Source: Lentilactobacillus kisonensis DSM 19906 = JCM 15041
Lineage (GTDB): Bacteria > Bacillota > Bacilli > Lactobacillales > Lactobacillaceae
DNA: 64,000 bases
Reading direction: 5' to 3'
NCBI RefSeq assembly: GCF_001434135.1
Contig: NZ_AZEB01000001.1
Span: forward strand, 186,001 to 250,000
Part shown: positions 47,393 to 56,205 of the stretch, piece by piece
Numbering within the stretch: the first letter of the stretch is position 1
How the letters are laid out: the number at the start of each line of letters is the position of its first letter
The notes under the pieces: generated by a model
What the model was told of the DNA's origin: nothing
Databases searched by the model: none
The model's input: only the letters and a program-made list of their open reading frames with translations
Made by a program: the position numbers and the translations under genes

Positions 47393-48442
47393 CTAATTAC
47401 CTCTCTTGCTGAATTGATTTAAGAAGCGGACGTCATTGAGATAAAAGTCCCGAATGTCATCAACGCCGTATCTAAGCATCGCAAACCGATCCGGACCAAC
47501 GCCAAATGCGAAGCCCCCATAAACATCGGAATCAACACCGGCCATCTTCAACACGTTGGGATGTACCATTCCAGCACCCAGGACTTCAATCCAGCCAGTA
47601 TGCTTGCAGACGTCGCAGCCCTTTCCCATACAGTTAAAACAGGTCACATCAACTTCAACAGACGGTTCCGTGAACGGGAAATAGCTTGGGCGCAGGCGAA
47701 TATCAAACTTATCACCAAAAATATTTTGGGCCATTGTGATCAAAGTTCCCTTAAGATCAGCCATCGTAATATGTTCGTCAATGACTAATCCTTCAACTTG
47801 GTGGAATTGGTGAGAATGGGTTGGATCATCGGTATCACGGCGATAAACAATCCCTGGTGAAATCATCTTAAGCGGTCCCTCAGAAAAATCGTGCTTTTCA
47901 AGTGCCCGCGCTTGCATCGGTGACGTTTGTGTTCTCATTAGAATCTCTCTACTGAGATAAAAAGTGTCTTGCATATCCCGAGCTGGATGGTTCTTAGGTA
48001 AGTTCATCATTTCAAAATTATACTTATCTTCTTCAACTTCTGGACCGGTTAGAACTTCATATCCCATCCCTAAGAAGAGATCAACAATTTGGTCAATAAT
48101 TTGTTGAATCACGTGTGGCTGTCCCTGAGCAACTGGTTTGCCTGGCAAAGTAACGTCAATCTTTTCAGTAGCAAGTTGTTGATTCAACTGAGCGGTTTCT
48201 AATTCTTCTCGATGATTTGAAACGGCTTCCGTAATTGCATCCCGAATTTTGTTTGCATAACTCCCAACTTCTGGACGCTCCTCTGGGGTTAATTCCTTAA
48301 TTCCCCGAAGTGCGGCGGTAATGGGGCCCTTCTTTCCGAGAAGATGAACCCTAATTTCGTTTAATTTTTTTAAATCGTTAGCCTGATCAATATCGGCTAA
48401 TCCTTTTTCTTTAATCTCGGACAACTTATCCCGTAACGACAT
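47393..48442 (-). CDS. pheS: Phenylalanine-tRNA ligase alpha subunit
   Basis: PheS is the catalytic class II subunit. The 349-residue protein has an N-terminal coiled coil, motif 2 ([24 protein letters not shown]), a Cys cluster [17 protein letters not shown], and motif 3 [14 protein letters not shown]. It is first in pheST and preceded by a T-box leader. Confidence 0.98.
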   Translation of the reverse strand: MSLRDKLSEIKEKGLADIDQANDLKKLNEIRVHLLGKKGPITAALRGIKELTPEERPEVGSYANKIRDAITEAVSNHREELETAQLNQQLATEKIDVTLPGKPVAQGQPHVIQQIIDQIVDLFLGMGYEVLTGPEVEEDKYNFEMMNLPKNHPARDMQDTFYLSREILMRTQTSPMQARALEKHDFSEGPLKMISPGIVYRRDTDDPTHSHQFHQVEGLVIDEHITMADLKGTLITMAQNIFGDKFDIRLRPSYFPFTEPSVEVDVTCFNCMGKGCDVCKHTGWIEVLGAGMVHPNVLKMAGVDSDVYGGFAFGVGPDRFAMLRYGVDDIRDFYLNDVRFLNQFSKRGN

Positions 48443-48473
48443 AATATCCCTCCAAAGTTAATTTTTAAGCACA

Positions 48474-48705
48474 AAAAAAGCCTCGCCCACAAAGGGACGA
48501 AGCAACGCGGTACCACCCTAATTTGCTATTCAAAAAAGAACAGCACACTTAATATATCTTTAACGGTGATAACCGGAAATTTTTCGTTGGTAGCAACTCC
48601 CAATTTCAGCTCGAAAAATGAATTCGCAAAGTGATTTTACTCCGTTCACACCAACCACGAAGTCTCTGGTTAAAATCACAACCTACTACTTTTTTCTCAA
48701 ACACA
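48474..48705 (-). ncRNA. T-box riboswitch (Phe, UUC specifier) upstream of pheST
   Basis: The leader has a stem I region with CCAGAGA and GGTTGGTG elements, the specifier segment GAA-TTC-ATT (specifier TTC at 48620-48622), and the conserved antiterminator core AGGGTGGTACCGCG. A terminator hairpin (GCTTCGTCCC / GGGCGAGGC) runs into seven T residues at about 48474-48505. Uncharged tRNA-Phe should favour the antiterminator and permit pheST transcription. Confidence 0.95.
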
Positions 48706-48716
48706 TTACTCAATGA

Positions 48717-48745
48717 ATAATAAGCTAAAATAAAAAAATGGTCAA
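48717..48745 (-). promoter_or_regulatory. pheST promoter
   Basis: TTGACC and TATTAT on the minus strand are separated by 17 bases. The -35 box begins one base after the HxlR stop codon, so the leader starts near 48710. Confidence 0.75.
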
Positions 48746-48746
48746 G

Positions 48747-49097
48747 CTACTTTTTCAAGCCAGCATACCATTTTTCAGACCATGAATGAATTGAGTGCAT
48801 AATTGGTGCTAATTCTTCACCCTGGTCAGTTAGTGAATATTCAATTAATGATGATTCTGGATGCTCTTGGCGATCGAGAATACCATCTTGCTCCAATTCT
48901 CGTAACCGTTCAACAAGTACTCGGTCACTGCACTTAGGAATTTGACGTGCTAACTCACGAAAACGCATGGTTCCTTCCTGCAATAAAACGTCAATAATCA
49001 AACCATTCCATTTCTTCCCAAGAAACGAAAAGGTTTTTTCAAACTTGGGACAAAGGTAATAGTTAATCTCGTCTTCTACACCAACTGCTTGCCTCAT
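48747..49097 (-). CDS. HxlR family transcriptional regulator
   Basis: A winged-helix regulator, usually responding to redox or aldehyde stress or local ligands. The 116-residue protein has FLGKKWNGLIIDVLLQEGTMRFRELARQIP and RVLVERLRELEQDGIL, the HxlR signature layout. Cys16 sits just before the domain, a position often redox-active in the family (inference), and a second Cys lies at about 56. It is followed directly by the pheST promoter; its own target is not evident. Confidence 0.9.
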   Translation of the reverse strand: MRQAVGVEDEINYYLCPKFEKTFSFLGKKWNGLIIDVLLQEGTMRFRELARQIPKCSDRVLVERLRELEQDGILDRQEHPESSLIEYSLTDQGEELAPIMHSIHSWSEKWYAGLKK

Positions 49098-49133
49098 ATA
49101 ACTCCCCCTACTTAATAATATTTAGTTCGTTAA

Positions 49134-49640
49134 TTATTTACTGACTGAAATTCTGCGAACCCGATTCTTAAGGTTATCATACTTAACCTTCATTGGACTC
49201 ATAAACTCGTGAACAGCTTCATAATCATCAACCAGCGAGACTATAACACTTTCTTCATACTTTGGTCTAGCCAACGTTAATCCCCACATGTGCTTTAAGA
49301 TAATATCGCGTTCAATAGGCGATAATTTGGTTATTTTTTCGGCATTCCGTAAGGCAACTCGTGGGTGAATAAATGCATGGGAACCAAGATCGAACTTAGT
49401 TGTTCTCCAATCATAGAAGAATAAGTCATGAAGGAGTCCTGCCCGCGCAACTGCACGATAATCCAAGCCACGTCTTTTGGCAATCTTATAACTGTCAAAA
49501 GAAACGGCTAGGGAATGTTCCAACCTCGTTGAATGATGATGTTGTTTGTAATTTGCTAATTTTTTAACGGTATCATTAGCCAACAAGTCAGCAACTATAG
49601 CGCAATATTCGGAATCATTTTTCCATTCATCCTTTTGCAT
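49134..49640 (-). CDS. HD-domain phosphohydrolase family protein
   Basis: The 168-residue protein has the metal-binding HD pattern: HHHSTRLEHSLAVS, then ARAGLLHDLFFYDW (His-Asp), then HAFIHPRVALRNAEKI and a late VSLVDDYEAV. The substrate is unknown. The ATG at 49640 has AAAGGGG upstream; the longer open frame has no proper start. It lies between the HxlR gene and the TrmH-type methylase. Confidence 0.9.
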   Translation of the reverse strand: MQKDEWKNDSEYCAIVADLLANDTVKKLANYKQHHHSTRLEHSLAVSFDSYKIAKRRGLDYRAVARAGLLHDLFFYDWRTTKFDLGSHAFIHPRVALRNAEKITKLSPIERDIILKHMWGLTLARPKYEESVIVSLVDDYEAVHEFMSPMKVKYDNLKNRVRRISVSK

Positions 49641-49712
49641 ATAATACCCCTTTACCTTTTTATTAATTGTTATCATACATGGAATTACAAGAAATATCAA
49701 TTAAAAAGAACG

Positions 49713-50480
49713 CTATTTACATAAATGAAAGATTAGAATTCCAGTTGCCACTGCCACATTCAGAGATTCTGCTTCACCTTTCATGGGAATATACAAATTT
49801 TGATCAGTCCATGATAGTATTTCTGGTGAAACACCGTTTCCTTCATTTCCCATCACTAAACCAAAGGAATCAGTTGGTACAACGGTAGAATAAGGAACCG
49901 CCTCATCGTTTAATTCAGTACCAAACGTTTTGACACCGTGTTTTTTCAGCGCCGCTAACCAATCCAAAAGATTGCCGCTAAACAGCTGCATATGAAATTG
50001 GCTACCTTGCATTGCGCGGACAACTTTGGGATTATAGATATCGGCAGTTCCTTGACCAAAGACAATCCCACTAATTCCAGCAGCATCTGCTGTTCGAACC
50101 ATTGTCCCGATATTGCCGGGATCTTGAATGTTATCTAATAATAACCATGACCCCTTTAAGTTATCAGGAAGCTTTTCATGATAATCTTCGGTTTTGAGAA
50201 CCGCAAAGACTCCCTGTGGCGTTTCAGTTGATGAAATGTGATTGGCAATTTCTGGGGTAATTAAATAAACCGGCGTGTTAGCAGAATCAAAGTCTAATTC
50301 GTCTAAAAAGTCTTCATTAGTAACCATAACGGTCAGGAGTTGTTTATGATGGTTAATGGCTTCGCCAACAATATGCCATCCTTCAATTACATATTCTCCG
50401 GCTTTTGTTCGACCCTTTTTTGACTGTAACTTTTTCCATTCCTTGACTTTGCTGTTCTGATTCGACGTAATTGTTTCCAT
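49713..50480 (-). CDS. TrmH/SpoU family RNA 2'-O-methyltransferase
   Basis: A SPOUT methylase acting on rRNA or tRNA ribose. The 255-residue protein has an N-terminal substrate-binding domain (KAGEYVIEGWHIVGEA) and the SpoU domain: LLLDNIQDPGNIGTMVRTADA, VMGNEGNGVS, IPMKGEAESLNVAVATGI. The length and motifs fit the RlmB/YsgA group; the exact target nucleotide cannot be told. It is divergent from the acylphosphatase gene across a large inverted repeat. Confidence 0.93.
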   Translation of the reverse strand: METITSNQNSKVKEWKKLQSKKGRTKAGEYVIEGWHIVGEAINHHKQLLTVMVTNEDFLDELDFDSANTPVYLITPEIANHISSTETPQGVFAVLKTEDYHEKLPDNLKGSWLLLDNIQDPGNIGTMVRTADAAGISGIVFGQGTADIYNPKVVRAMQGSQFHMQLFSGNLLDWLAALKKHGVKTFGTELNDEAVPYSTVVPTDSFGLVMGNEGNGVSPEILSWTDQNLYIPMKGEAESLNVAVATGILIFHLCK

Positions 50481-50506
50481 AGTATCCTCCTAAAAAAGTG
50501 AGCGGA

Positions 50507-50606
50507 GCAAAACGCTTAGAAACTGGAACATAAGTCTCCTCTGATAGAGATCCCTGGTTTTGGGGGATTTCTGTCAGAGGCGCTTATGTGGAAGTTTCTG
50601 TTTTGC
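50507..50606. repeat. About 100-base imperfect inverted repeat between divergent genes
   Basis: The left arm (50507 to about 50554) and right arm (about 50564 to 50606) pair over most of their length. Matching blocks are GCAAAAC, AGAAACT, CATAAG, CCTCTGA, AGA and ATCCC with their complements, broken by short internal loops. It lies between a minus-strand and a plus-strand gene, so it is not an ordinary terminator. It could be a small mobile (MITE-like) element, a structured leader or an operator. Confidence 0.8.
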
Positions 50607-50647
50607 GCAGCTGTCCTATAATAAATAATTTGATGGTGGTGATTAAA

Positions 50648-50932
50648 TTGAATTCCTTGATTAAATCGGTTAAAATGACTGTTTCAGGTCGTGTCCAAGG
50701 CGTTGGCTTCCGTTATGCAACCATTCAACTTGCACGATCCCTTAAAATATCTGGCTGGGTACGGAATAATCGAGATGGATCCGTTGAAATTGTTGCGAGT
50801 GGTTATGAAGAAAACCTTAACAAATTCATTTCCCAAGTAAAAAAGTCACCGACCCCTTACGGAAAAGTTAATCATATCACAGTCAATTATATAACTAATT
50901 TTGACTATGACGGCTTTGATGTCAAATATTAA
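50648..50932 (+). CDS. acyP: Acylphosphatase
   Basis: The enzyme hydrolyses carboxyl-phosphate anhydrides such as acetyl phosphate. The product has the signature GRVQGVGFRYAT (catalytic Arg) and GWVRNNRDGSVE (catalytic Asn). The start is probably the TTG at 50648, giving 94 residues, because GGTGGTG lies just upstream; an ATG at 50672 would lack a ribosome binding site. A TATAAT at 50617-50622 abuts the inverted repeat, but no convincing -35 box is visible. Confidence 0.92.
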   Translation: MNSLIKSVKMTVSGRVQGVGFRYATIQLARSLKISGWVRNNRDGSVEIVASGYEENLNKFISQVKKSPTPYGKVNHITVNYITNFDYDGFDVKY

Positions 50933-51001
50933 ATTGAAATGTTAGCCATAATCGAGTAACATTACTCTTGTTTATGTACTAAATTAAGAAAGGTCTTACA
51001 A

Positions 51002-52057
51002 ATGAAAAAACTCAAACGTGTATCGACCCTCGGGCTTCTCGCGGGACTTGCAGTATTACTAAGTGGTTGTGTCCAAACAACTAAATCCGGGAAACCATAC
51101 GGGATCGTTTATGATTACCTGGCACGCCCCGCTCAAGCAGTTATGGAGGCGATTGCTCAGGTTGTGGGTAGCTATGGCTGGGCAATCATCGCCCTCACCG
51201 TTATTGTTCGAATGTTCCTGTTACCCATCATGATTCGTCAACTTAAGGCTTCCACCATTCAACAAGAAAAGATGCAGCTAATCAGACCACAAATGGCCGA
51301 AATTCAAAAGCGGCAAAAAGCTGCCAAGACACAAGAAGAACAAGCAGCCGTAAGTCAAGCAATGATGGCCCTGTATAAAAAGAATGGCATTTCAATGACT
51401 GGTGGGATTGGGTGTTTACCCCTTTTAATCCAGATGCCAATCTTTTCAGCCCTTTACTTTGCCATTCGCTATTCACCAGAACTTTCTCATACAGTATTCA
51501 TGGGAATCCGACTTGGTCAATCCAGCATGTTACTGGCAATTTTATCATTCCTATCATATTTACTTCAAAGTTACATTGCAATGCTTGGGACGCCTAAAGC
51601 CCAAAAGAAGCAGATGGGAATGATGATGCTTCTTAGCCCAGTTATGATCCTATTCTTTACGATGAGTGCACCTGCAGGGCTCGGCATTTACTTCTTCATC
51701 GGTGGATTATTTGCCTGCCTGCAAACATTAATTATCAATTTGTACCGGCCACGGATTCGCAAGAACATTGCTAAGGAAATGGCGGGCCGTGAAACCGTAA
51801 CAGTTGAAGATTTAATGCCTAATGCGGCCACAACGCCACAACAAGGCAATTCAAGCCTTCAAACCGTTCATAATCATAATAGACAACGAAATTCTGGCAA
51901 ACAAAGAAACGCAGGTAACCAACAAAGATCCAGTAAAGCTTCTTCATTGGCACAATCAGCTGCACCAGTCAATGAAGAAACAAAGCAGCAAACTAATCAT
52001 AATCGCAATGCGGGCAAACAGCGTAATGCCGGTAAACAAAGGCATCATCGAAATTAA
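51002..52057 (+). CDS. yidC: Membrane protein insertase YidC/Oxa1 family (lipoprotein)
   Basis: YidC inserts membrane proteins alone or with SecYEG. The 351-residue protein has a lipoprotein signal with lipobox L-S-G-C (Cys23), the Oxa1 core with about five transmembrane segments (YGWAIIALTVIVRMFLLP, GCLPLLIQMPIFSALYFAI, MILFFTMSAPAGLGIYFF), and a long, basic, Asn/Gln/Lys-rich tail with repeated NAGKQR units. Such tails contact the ribosome in the YidC2 type. Firmicutes usually have two copies; only this one is in the window. Confidence 0.95.
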   Translation: MKKLKRVSTLGLLAGLAVLLSGCVQTTKSGKPYGIVYDYLARPAQAVMEAIAQVVGSYGWAIIALTVIVRMFLLPIMIRQLKASTIQQEKMQLIRPQMAEIQKRQKAAKTQEEQAAVSQAMMALYKKNGISMTGGIGCLPLLIQMPIFSALYFAIRYSPELSHTVFMGIRLGQSSMLLAILSFLSYLLQSYIAMLGTPKAQKKQMGMMMLLSPVMILFFTMSAPAGLGIYFFIGGLFACLQTLIINLYRPRIRKNIAKEMAGRETVTVEDLMPNAATTPQQGNSSLQTVHNHNRQRNSGKQRNAGNQQRSSKASSLAQSAAPVNEETKQQTNHNRNAGKQRNAGKQRHHRN

Positions 52058-52108
52058 ATAACAATTTATGTTTAGAAAATTCTATTCAGCATTGATGAAA
52101 AACTAAAA

Positions 52109-52148
52109 AGAGAGGCTGCTATTCCAAATCAGGAGTAGCGGCCTCTTT
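52109..52148. terminator. yidC terminator
   Basis: A 17-bp stem (52109-52125 with 52132-52148, including G-U pairs) with a 6-base loop lies between convergent yidC and the histidine kinase gene. Confidence 0.75.
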
Positions 52149-52235
52149 GTATAAACAGTTAAGATTACATTATCAAGATGAGTTCAGTTATTATAAAAGC
52201 GATCAGTCAATTTAGATCTATACAGCATCCCTTAA

Positions 52236-53783
52236 TTACTTATCCCCACCCTGATCAGGAGCAATTATCTCATCGTCCTTTTCATCAGGCATATCGGTCA
52301 AGATTGGTAAGTTAATTTGAAAGATAGAACCATATCCCAGTGAGCTTTCAATTGAAATATCACCATGGTAAGCTTCAATTAATCGATGGGCAATTGAAAG
52401 CCCCAAGCCATTACCACCCTTATCACGACTACGAGCCTTATCCACCCGATAAAAGCGATTAAAGACTTTTTTCATATCTTCTTGGGAAATTCCTTCACCG
52501 AAGTCTTGGATGGCAATGTTGACGGTTGCCATAGATGTCGAAAGTGATAAATGGACTTCCTTTCGCTTAGTGGAGTATTTAATTGCATTGTCTAATAGAA
52601 TCACTAGAACCTGTTCAAGGTGATTTCGGTAAATTTTAACGTAGATGTTCTCGCTCGTATCATCATCAAAAGTAAACGTAAAATCTGGATGGATCATCTT
52701 AAAATCATTATAAACCTGGGCAAAGACTTCATTAACGTTGGTAATTTCTTCACCATAGTTAATTTCAATCTGCTCGGCTCGCGATAGATCCAGCATTTCC
52801 GAAACCAGACTCTTCATTCGCTTAGTCTCTTGCAACGACGCGTTTAGCGATTCTGAAAGGACTTCAGGATCATCTTTCCCCCACCGTAATAACATTTCGA
52901 TGTGACCCTGAATAACCGCTACTGGTGTCCTTAATTCATGGGAAACGTCTTCAACAAACTGTTGTTGCTGATCAATATAGCGTTTCGTTTGATCCAACAT
53001 CCCATTTAGTAATCCAGCCAGGTCTGAAAGCTCGTCATTGGATCTAAGTGCTGGCACCCGAGCATCAGAATCTGGGTCACTCTTAACGTCATTGATGGTC
53101 TGTTGAATTTCATTAATTGGTCGCAACAATTCAGCCGCCAAAATATAAGCAAACATCATTGCAACAATCACAGAAATGATTACTAAGATTGCCAAAATGG
53201 CTAATAACTTGCCAACCGTTCTGCGGTAATCTCCCAACTTATCAGTTACCTGTGCGTAACCAATAAGTGACCCGTTTTTCTTAGAAATCAGGGGTTCGAT
53301 TCCCACCAACACCTTTTTTCCGTTGTGCTTAGTTGGCATAATCTTGCGTTTTTCACTCGCTTGAAATTTAACGGGATCCGCTCGTGATTCAAACAACTGT
53401 TGTTTATTCACGCCATAAACGTTGACAACAATGTTATCACGGGAAAAATTAACAATTAAAGAATCCGAATAGATGTTATCCGACGTGGAACTTGACTGAC
53501 TTCCCGTCGTATCTTGGTCACCATTTGAAATACTTGGCTGCAAATAGCGATCGACGTCCGATTTATTCAGCGGTGATGAATAACCTGATAACCTTGATGA
53601 AACAGTCGTCAAAGTGTTATCAATATGCATTCGCTCTTGCTGCAAAAGGACATTCGTAAATCGATTGAACAATAAAAACGAAAAAACTAAGACAATCGTC
53701 AAGACACCAAGCGAAGTGAAAAATGCCCACTTCCACTTTAACGATGTTTTTCGCTGCTTATTTTTGTGTTGATTAAAGATCAT
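52236..53783 (-). CDS. Sensor histidine kinase (ArlS-like)
   Basis: Membrane sensor of a two-component system. The 515-residue protein has transmembrane helix 1 (about 19-40), an extracellular sensor region (about 41-190), transmembrane helix 2 (about 192-215), a HAMP domain, the H-box FVEDVSHELRTP with phospho-acceptor His282, and the ATPase domain with N, G1 (DFGEGIS) and G2 (GGNGLGLS) boxes. The last 20 residues are acidic. It overlaps the regulator gene in ATGA fashion. The signal is unknown; the ArlS likeness is a family-level judgement. Confidence 0.93.
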   Translation of the reverse strand: MIFNQHKNKQRKTSLKWKWAFFTSLGVLTIVLVFSFLLFNRFTNVLLQQERMHIDNTLTTVSSRLSGYSSPLNKSDVDRYLQPSISNGDQDTTGSQSSSTSDNIYSDSLIVNFSRDNIVVNVYGVNKQQLFESRADPVKFQASEKRKIMPTKHNGKKVLVGIEPLISKKNGSLIGYAQVTDKLGDYRRTVGKLLAILAILVIISVIVAMMFAYILAAELLRPINEIQQTINDVKSDPDSDARVPALRSNDELSDLAGLLNGMLDQTKRYIDQQQQFVEDVSHELRTPVAVIQGHIEMLLRWGKDDPEVLSESLNASLQETKRMKSLVSEMLDLSRAEQIEINYGEEITNVNEVFAQVYNDFKMIHPDFTFTFDDDTSENIYVKIYRNHLEQVLVILLDNAIKYSTKRKEVHLSLSTSMATVNIAIQDFGEGISQEDMKKVFNRFYRVDKARSRDKGGNGLGLSIAHRLIEAYHGDISIESSLGYGSIFQINLPILTDMPDEKDDEIIAPDQGGDK

Positions 53784-54466
53784 GAACGCATCACGTACCC
53801 AGTACCTCTAACCGTTTGGATATAACTGTTTTCGCCAGGGCGGTCAATCTTGTTTCTGAGATATCTAATGTATACGTCAACCACGTTTGTTTCAACTTCT
53901 GAGTCATAACCCCAGACTTTTGTGAGTAATACATCTCGGGCAAGTACAACGTCAACGTTCTCCATAAGTGTCAGTAACAATTCATATTCACGTTTGGTCA
54001 GGTTAATAACCTCATCACCACGACGGACAATTCGACTTTCCTTTTCGATTGTCAAATCTTTAAAGGTAACTGACTTTTTACTACTCTTTTGTTGATCATT
54101 TTCAATTTGAATTCGGCGTAACAGTGCTCGAATTCGAGCTAGTAACTCTTCAATTGCAAATGGTTTAACAATATAATCATCAGCTCCGTGGTCAAAGCCG
54201 GAAACCCGATCAATCACTGAGTCCCTGGCCGTCATCATGATAATTGGGGTGTTTTTCTTTTCACGAAGGCGACGTGCAACTTCCATTCCATTTAGTTCCG
54301 GCAACATGAGATCCAATAAGATGACGTCAAAATTGTCATCTAATGCTGCTTGCAGCCCTGTGCGGCCATTTAATTCAACTTGAGTTTCATAACCTTCGTG
54401 TTTTAGTTCGAGTTCGACGAACCGTGCCAAATTCTTTTCGTCTTCAATAATCAAAATTCGACTCAT
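53780..54466 (-). CDS. OmpR-family response regulator (ArlR-like)
   Basis: The 228-residue regulator has a receiver domain with the acidic pair EDE (8-10), phospho-acceptor Asp52 in LLDLMLPE, Thr in MMTA and Lys in VKPFA, and a C-terminal winged helix (LTKREYELLLTLM, VWGYDSEVETNVVDVYIRYLRNKI). It is upstream of and coupled to its kinase. A TATAAT lies upstream on the minus strand but no good -35 box was found. Confidence 0.95.
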   Translation of the reverse strand: MSRILIIEDEKNLARFVELELKHEGYETQVELNGRTGLQAALDDNFDVILLDLMLPELNGMEVARRLREKKNTPIIMMTARDSVIDRVSGFDHGADDYIVKPFAIEELLARIRALLRRIQIENDQQKSSKKSVTFKDLTIEKESRIVRRGDEVINLTKREYELLLTLMENVDVVLARDVLLTKVWGYDSEVETNVVDVYIRYLRNKIDRPGENSYIQTVRGTGYVMRS

Positions 54467-54663
54467 AAATGATCAGCTCTCCTAAGTGTCTTAATTTATT
54501 TATTATATCTCTTGAAATATTTTAACATAACTCTCATTTTACCATAATTGTAAAACGGATAGTGACTAAGTTTGGCGTTTTACGTTTTTTTCAATTTAAT
54601 TTAAGAAAAGTGGTTATTCCATGGAAATATTTTTCATTATTTGAATTTTGTGTATTTTTTCAC

Positions 54664-54692
54664 TTGAAACTCACCCCACCCATGCTTATAAT
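54664..54692 (+). promoter_or_regulatory. Alcohol dehydrogenase promoter
   Basis: TTGAAA and TATAAT are separated by exactly 17 bases, about 40 bases before the gene. It is near-consensus and so probably strong. Confidence 0.8.
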
Positions 54693-54733
54693 ATAGATGT
54701 TTGAAAATATATTACAAAAAGGATGATTAATAG

Positions 54734-55750
54734 ATGAAAGCAGCTGTTGTACGAGATCCAGTAGATGGATACGTTGATATCAAAGATGTTACTTTACGAC
54801 CAATTCATGAAGGTGAAGCCCTTGTAAAGGTTGAATATTGTGGATTATGTCACACAGACCTTCACGTTGCCGCCGGTGATTTTGGTAAGGTTCCTGGCCG
54901 AATCATTGGTCACGAAGGTGTTGGTCGGGTTATTCAAGTTGCCGATGATGTTGACAACCTGAAGATTGGTGATCGAGTATCAATCGCTTGGTTCTACAGA
55001 GGCTGTGGTCACTGTGAATATTGTACAACTGGCCGTGAAACCCTTTGCCGTAACGTTCAAAACTCAGGCTTTACCGTTGATGGTGCCATGGCTGAACAAG
55101 TCATCGTTCCAGCTGACTACGCTGTTAAGGTTCCAGAAGGCCTTGATCCAGTAGAAGCAACCTCTTTAACCTGTGCTGGCGTTACGATGTACAAAGCACT
55201 TAAAGTTGGTGAAACCCGTCCAGGTCAATGGGTTGAAGTTGTTGGTTGTGGTGGCCTTGGCAATTTGGCTGTCCAATATGCCCACAATGTCTTTGGTGCT
55301 CACGTTGTTGCCGTTGATGGTAACGAACAAAAATTAGCAGCTGCCAAAGAAAACGGTGCTGATATCACGATCAACCGTCATGATCCAGATGTCGCTGAAC
55401 AGATTCAAAAGAAGGTCGGCGGTGTTCACAATGCTCAAATTACTGCTGTTACCACCGATGCATTCACAACTTCAGTTAACGCACTTCGCCCAGATGGCAA
55501 ATTAGTTGCCGTTGCCCTTCCAAAGGGTGATATGGCTTTAAATATTGATAAAACCGTTCTTGATGGTATTCAGGTTGCTGGTTCACTTGTTGGAACCCGT
55601 CAAGACCTCAAGGAAACCTTCCAATTTGGTGCTGAAGGCAAAGTTAAACCAATCGTTAAGACTCGCCGCCTTGACGAAGTTAACGATATTATCGACGAAA
55701 TGAAAGCTAACAAGATTGTTGGCCGGATGGTCGTTGACTTTACCAAATAA
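54734..55750 (+). CDS. adhP: Zinc-dependent alcohol dehydrogenase (AdhP/AdhA type)
   Basis: The enzyme interconverts primary alcohols and aldehydes with NAD(H); in lactobacilli this disposes of reducing power as ethanol. The 338-residue protein has the catalytic zinc ligands in CGLCHTD (Cys36) and GHEGVG (His60), and the structural zinc motif CGHCEYC..LC. Its Rossmann motif is [11 protein letters not shown]. Codon choice looks more biased than in its neighbours, in keeping with high expression. It is monocistronic between a strong promoter and a long hairpin terminator. Confidence 0.96.
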   Translation: MKAAVVRDPVDGYVDIKDVTLRPIHEGEALVKVEYCGLCHTDLHVAAGDFGKVPGRIIGHEGVGRVIQVADDVDNLKIGDRVSIAWFYRGCGHCEYCTTGRETLCRNVQNSGFTVDGAMAEQVIVPADYAVKVPEGLDPVEATSLTCAGVTMYKALKVGETRPGQWVEVVGCGGLGNLAVQYAHNVFGAHVVAVDGNEQKLAAAKENGADITINRHDPDVAEQIQKKVGGVHNAQITAVTTDAFTTSVNALRPDGKLVAVALPKGDMALNIDKTVLDGIQVAGSLVGTRQDLKETFQFGAEGKVKPIVKTRRLDEVNDIIDEMKANKIVGRMVVDFTK

Positions 55751-55798
55751 TTATTAACCAGTATCATTGAAAGCACTAACTTAAAGTATTTAGATCTC

Positions 55799-55858
55799 AG
55801 AAGTTAACGAAAAAGACCCCAATCCAAGTTGGATTGGGTGTCTTTTTCGTTAACTTCT
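55799..55858. terminator. adhP terminator
   Basis: A very long stem of about 27 bp (arms beginning 55799 and ending 55858, short loop) with internal A5/T5 tracts lies between convergent adhP and rpmF. Confidence 0.8.
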
Positions 55859-55923
55859 AGCTTTGCCATCTATTGTAGTTATTTTATCAGTATAAGAATA
55901 GTGATCAAGTTTACTAATAAAAA

Positions 55924-55961
55924 TAAAAAACAGCTTAGAATCCATGGCGTTCTAAACCGTT
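55924..55961 (-). terminator. rpmF terminator
   Basis: A 12-bp stem (55929-55940 with 55950-55961) is followed on the minus strand by a T-rich tract, just after the rpmF stop. Confidence 0.8.
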
Positions 55962-55973
55962 TAATAGAGCAGA

Positions 55974-56150
55974 TTATTTGTTATCTTTGATCACTTTGCG
56001 GCCTTTGTAAAAGCCTGATGGTGAAACATGGTGTGGCATAGTGTATTCGCCGGTCTTAGGGTCTAGGCTCAAATTAGGAGTCGTCAACTTGATGTGACCA
56101 CGACGCATACGCTTCTTTGCCTTTGAAGTTCTACGTGCTGGTGTTGCCAT
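55974..56150 (-). CDS. rpmF: 50S ribosomal protein L32 (zinc-free form)
   Basis: This short gene gives a 58-residue product starting [19 protein letters not shown] and ending [12 protein letters not shown]. It contains no cysteine, so it is the zinc-independent form. It is paired with yceD upstream, the conserved order. Confidence 0.96.
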   Translation of the reverse strand: MATPARRTSKAKKRMRRGHIKLTTPNLSLDPKTGEYTMPHHVSPSGFYKGRKVIKDNK

Positions 56151-56205
56151 ATTCTTTCCCTCCTCGTAAAAATAAAATATCCACTAGTGAAATTTTAAAG
56201 CCCGG

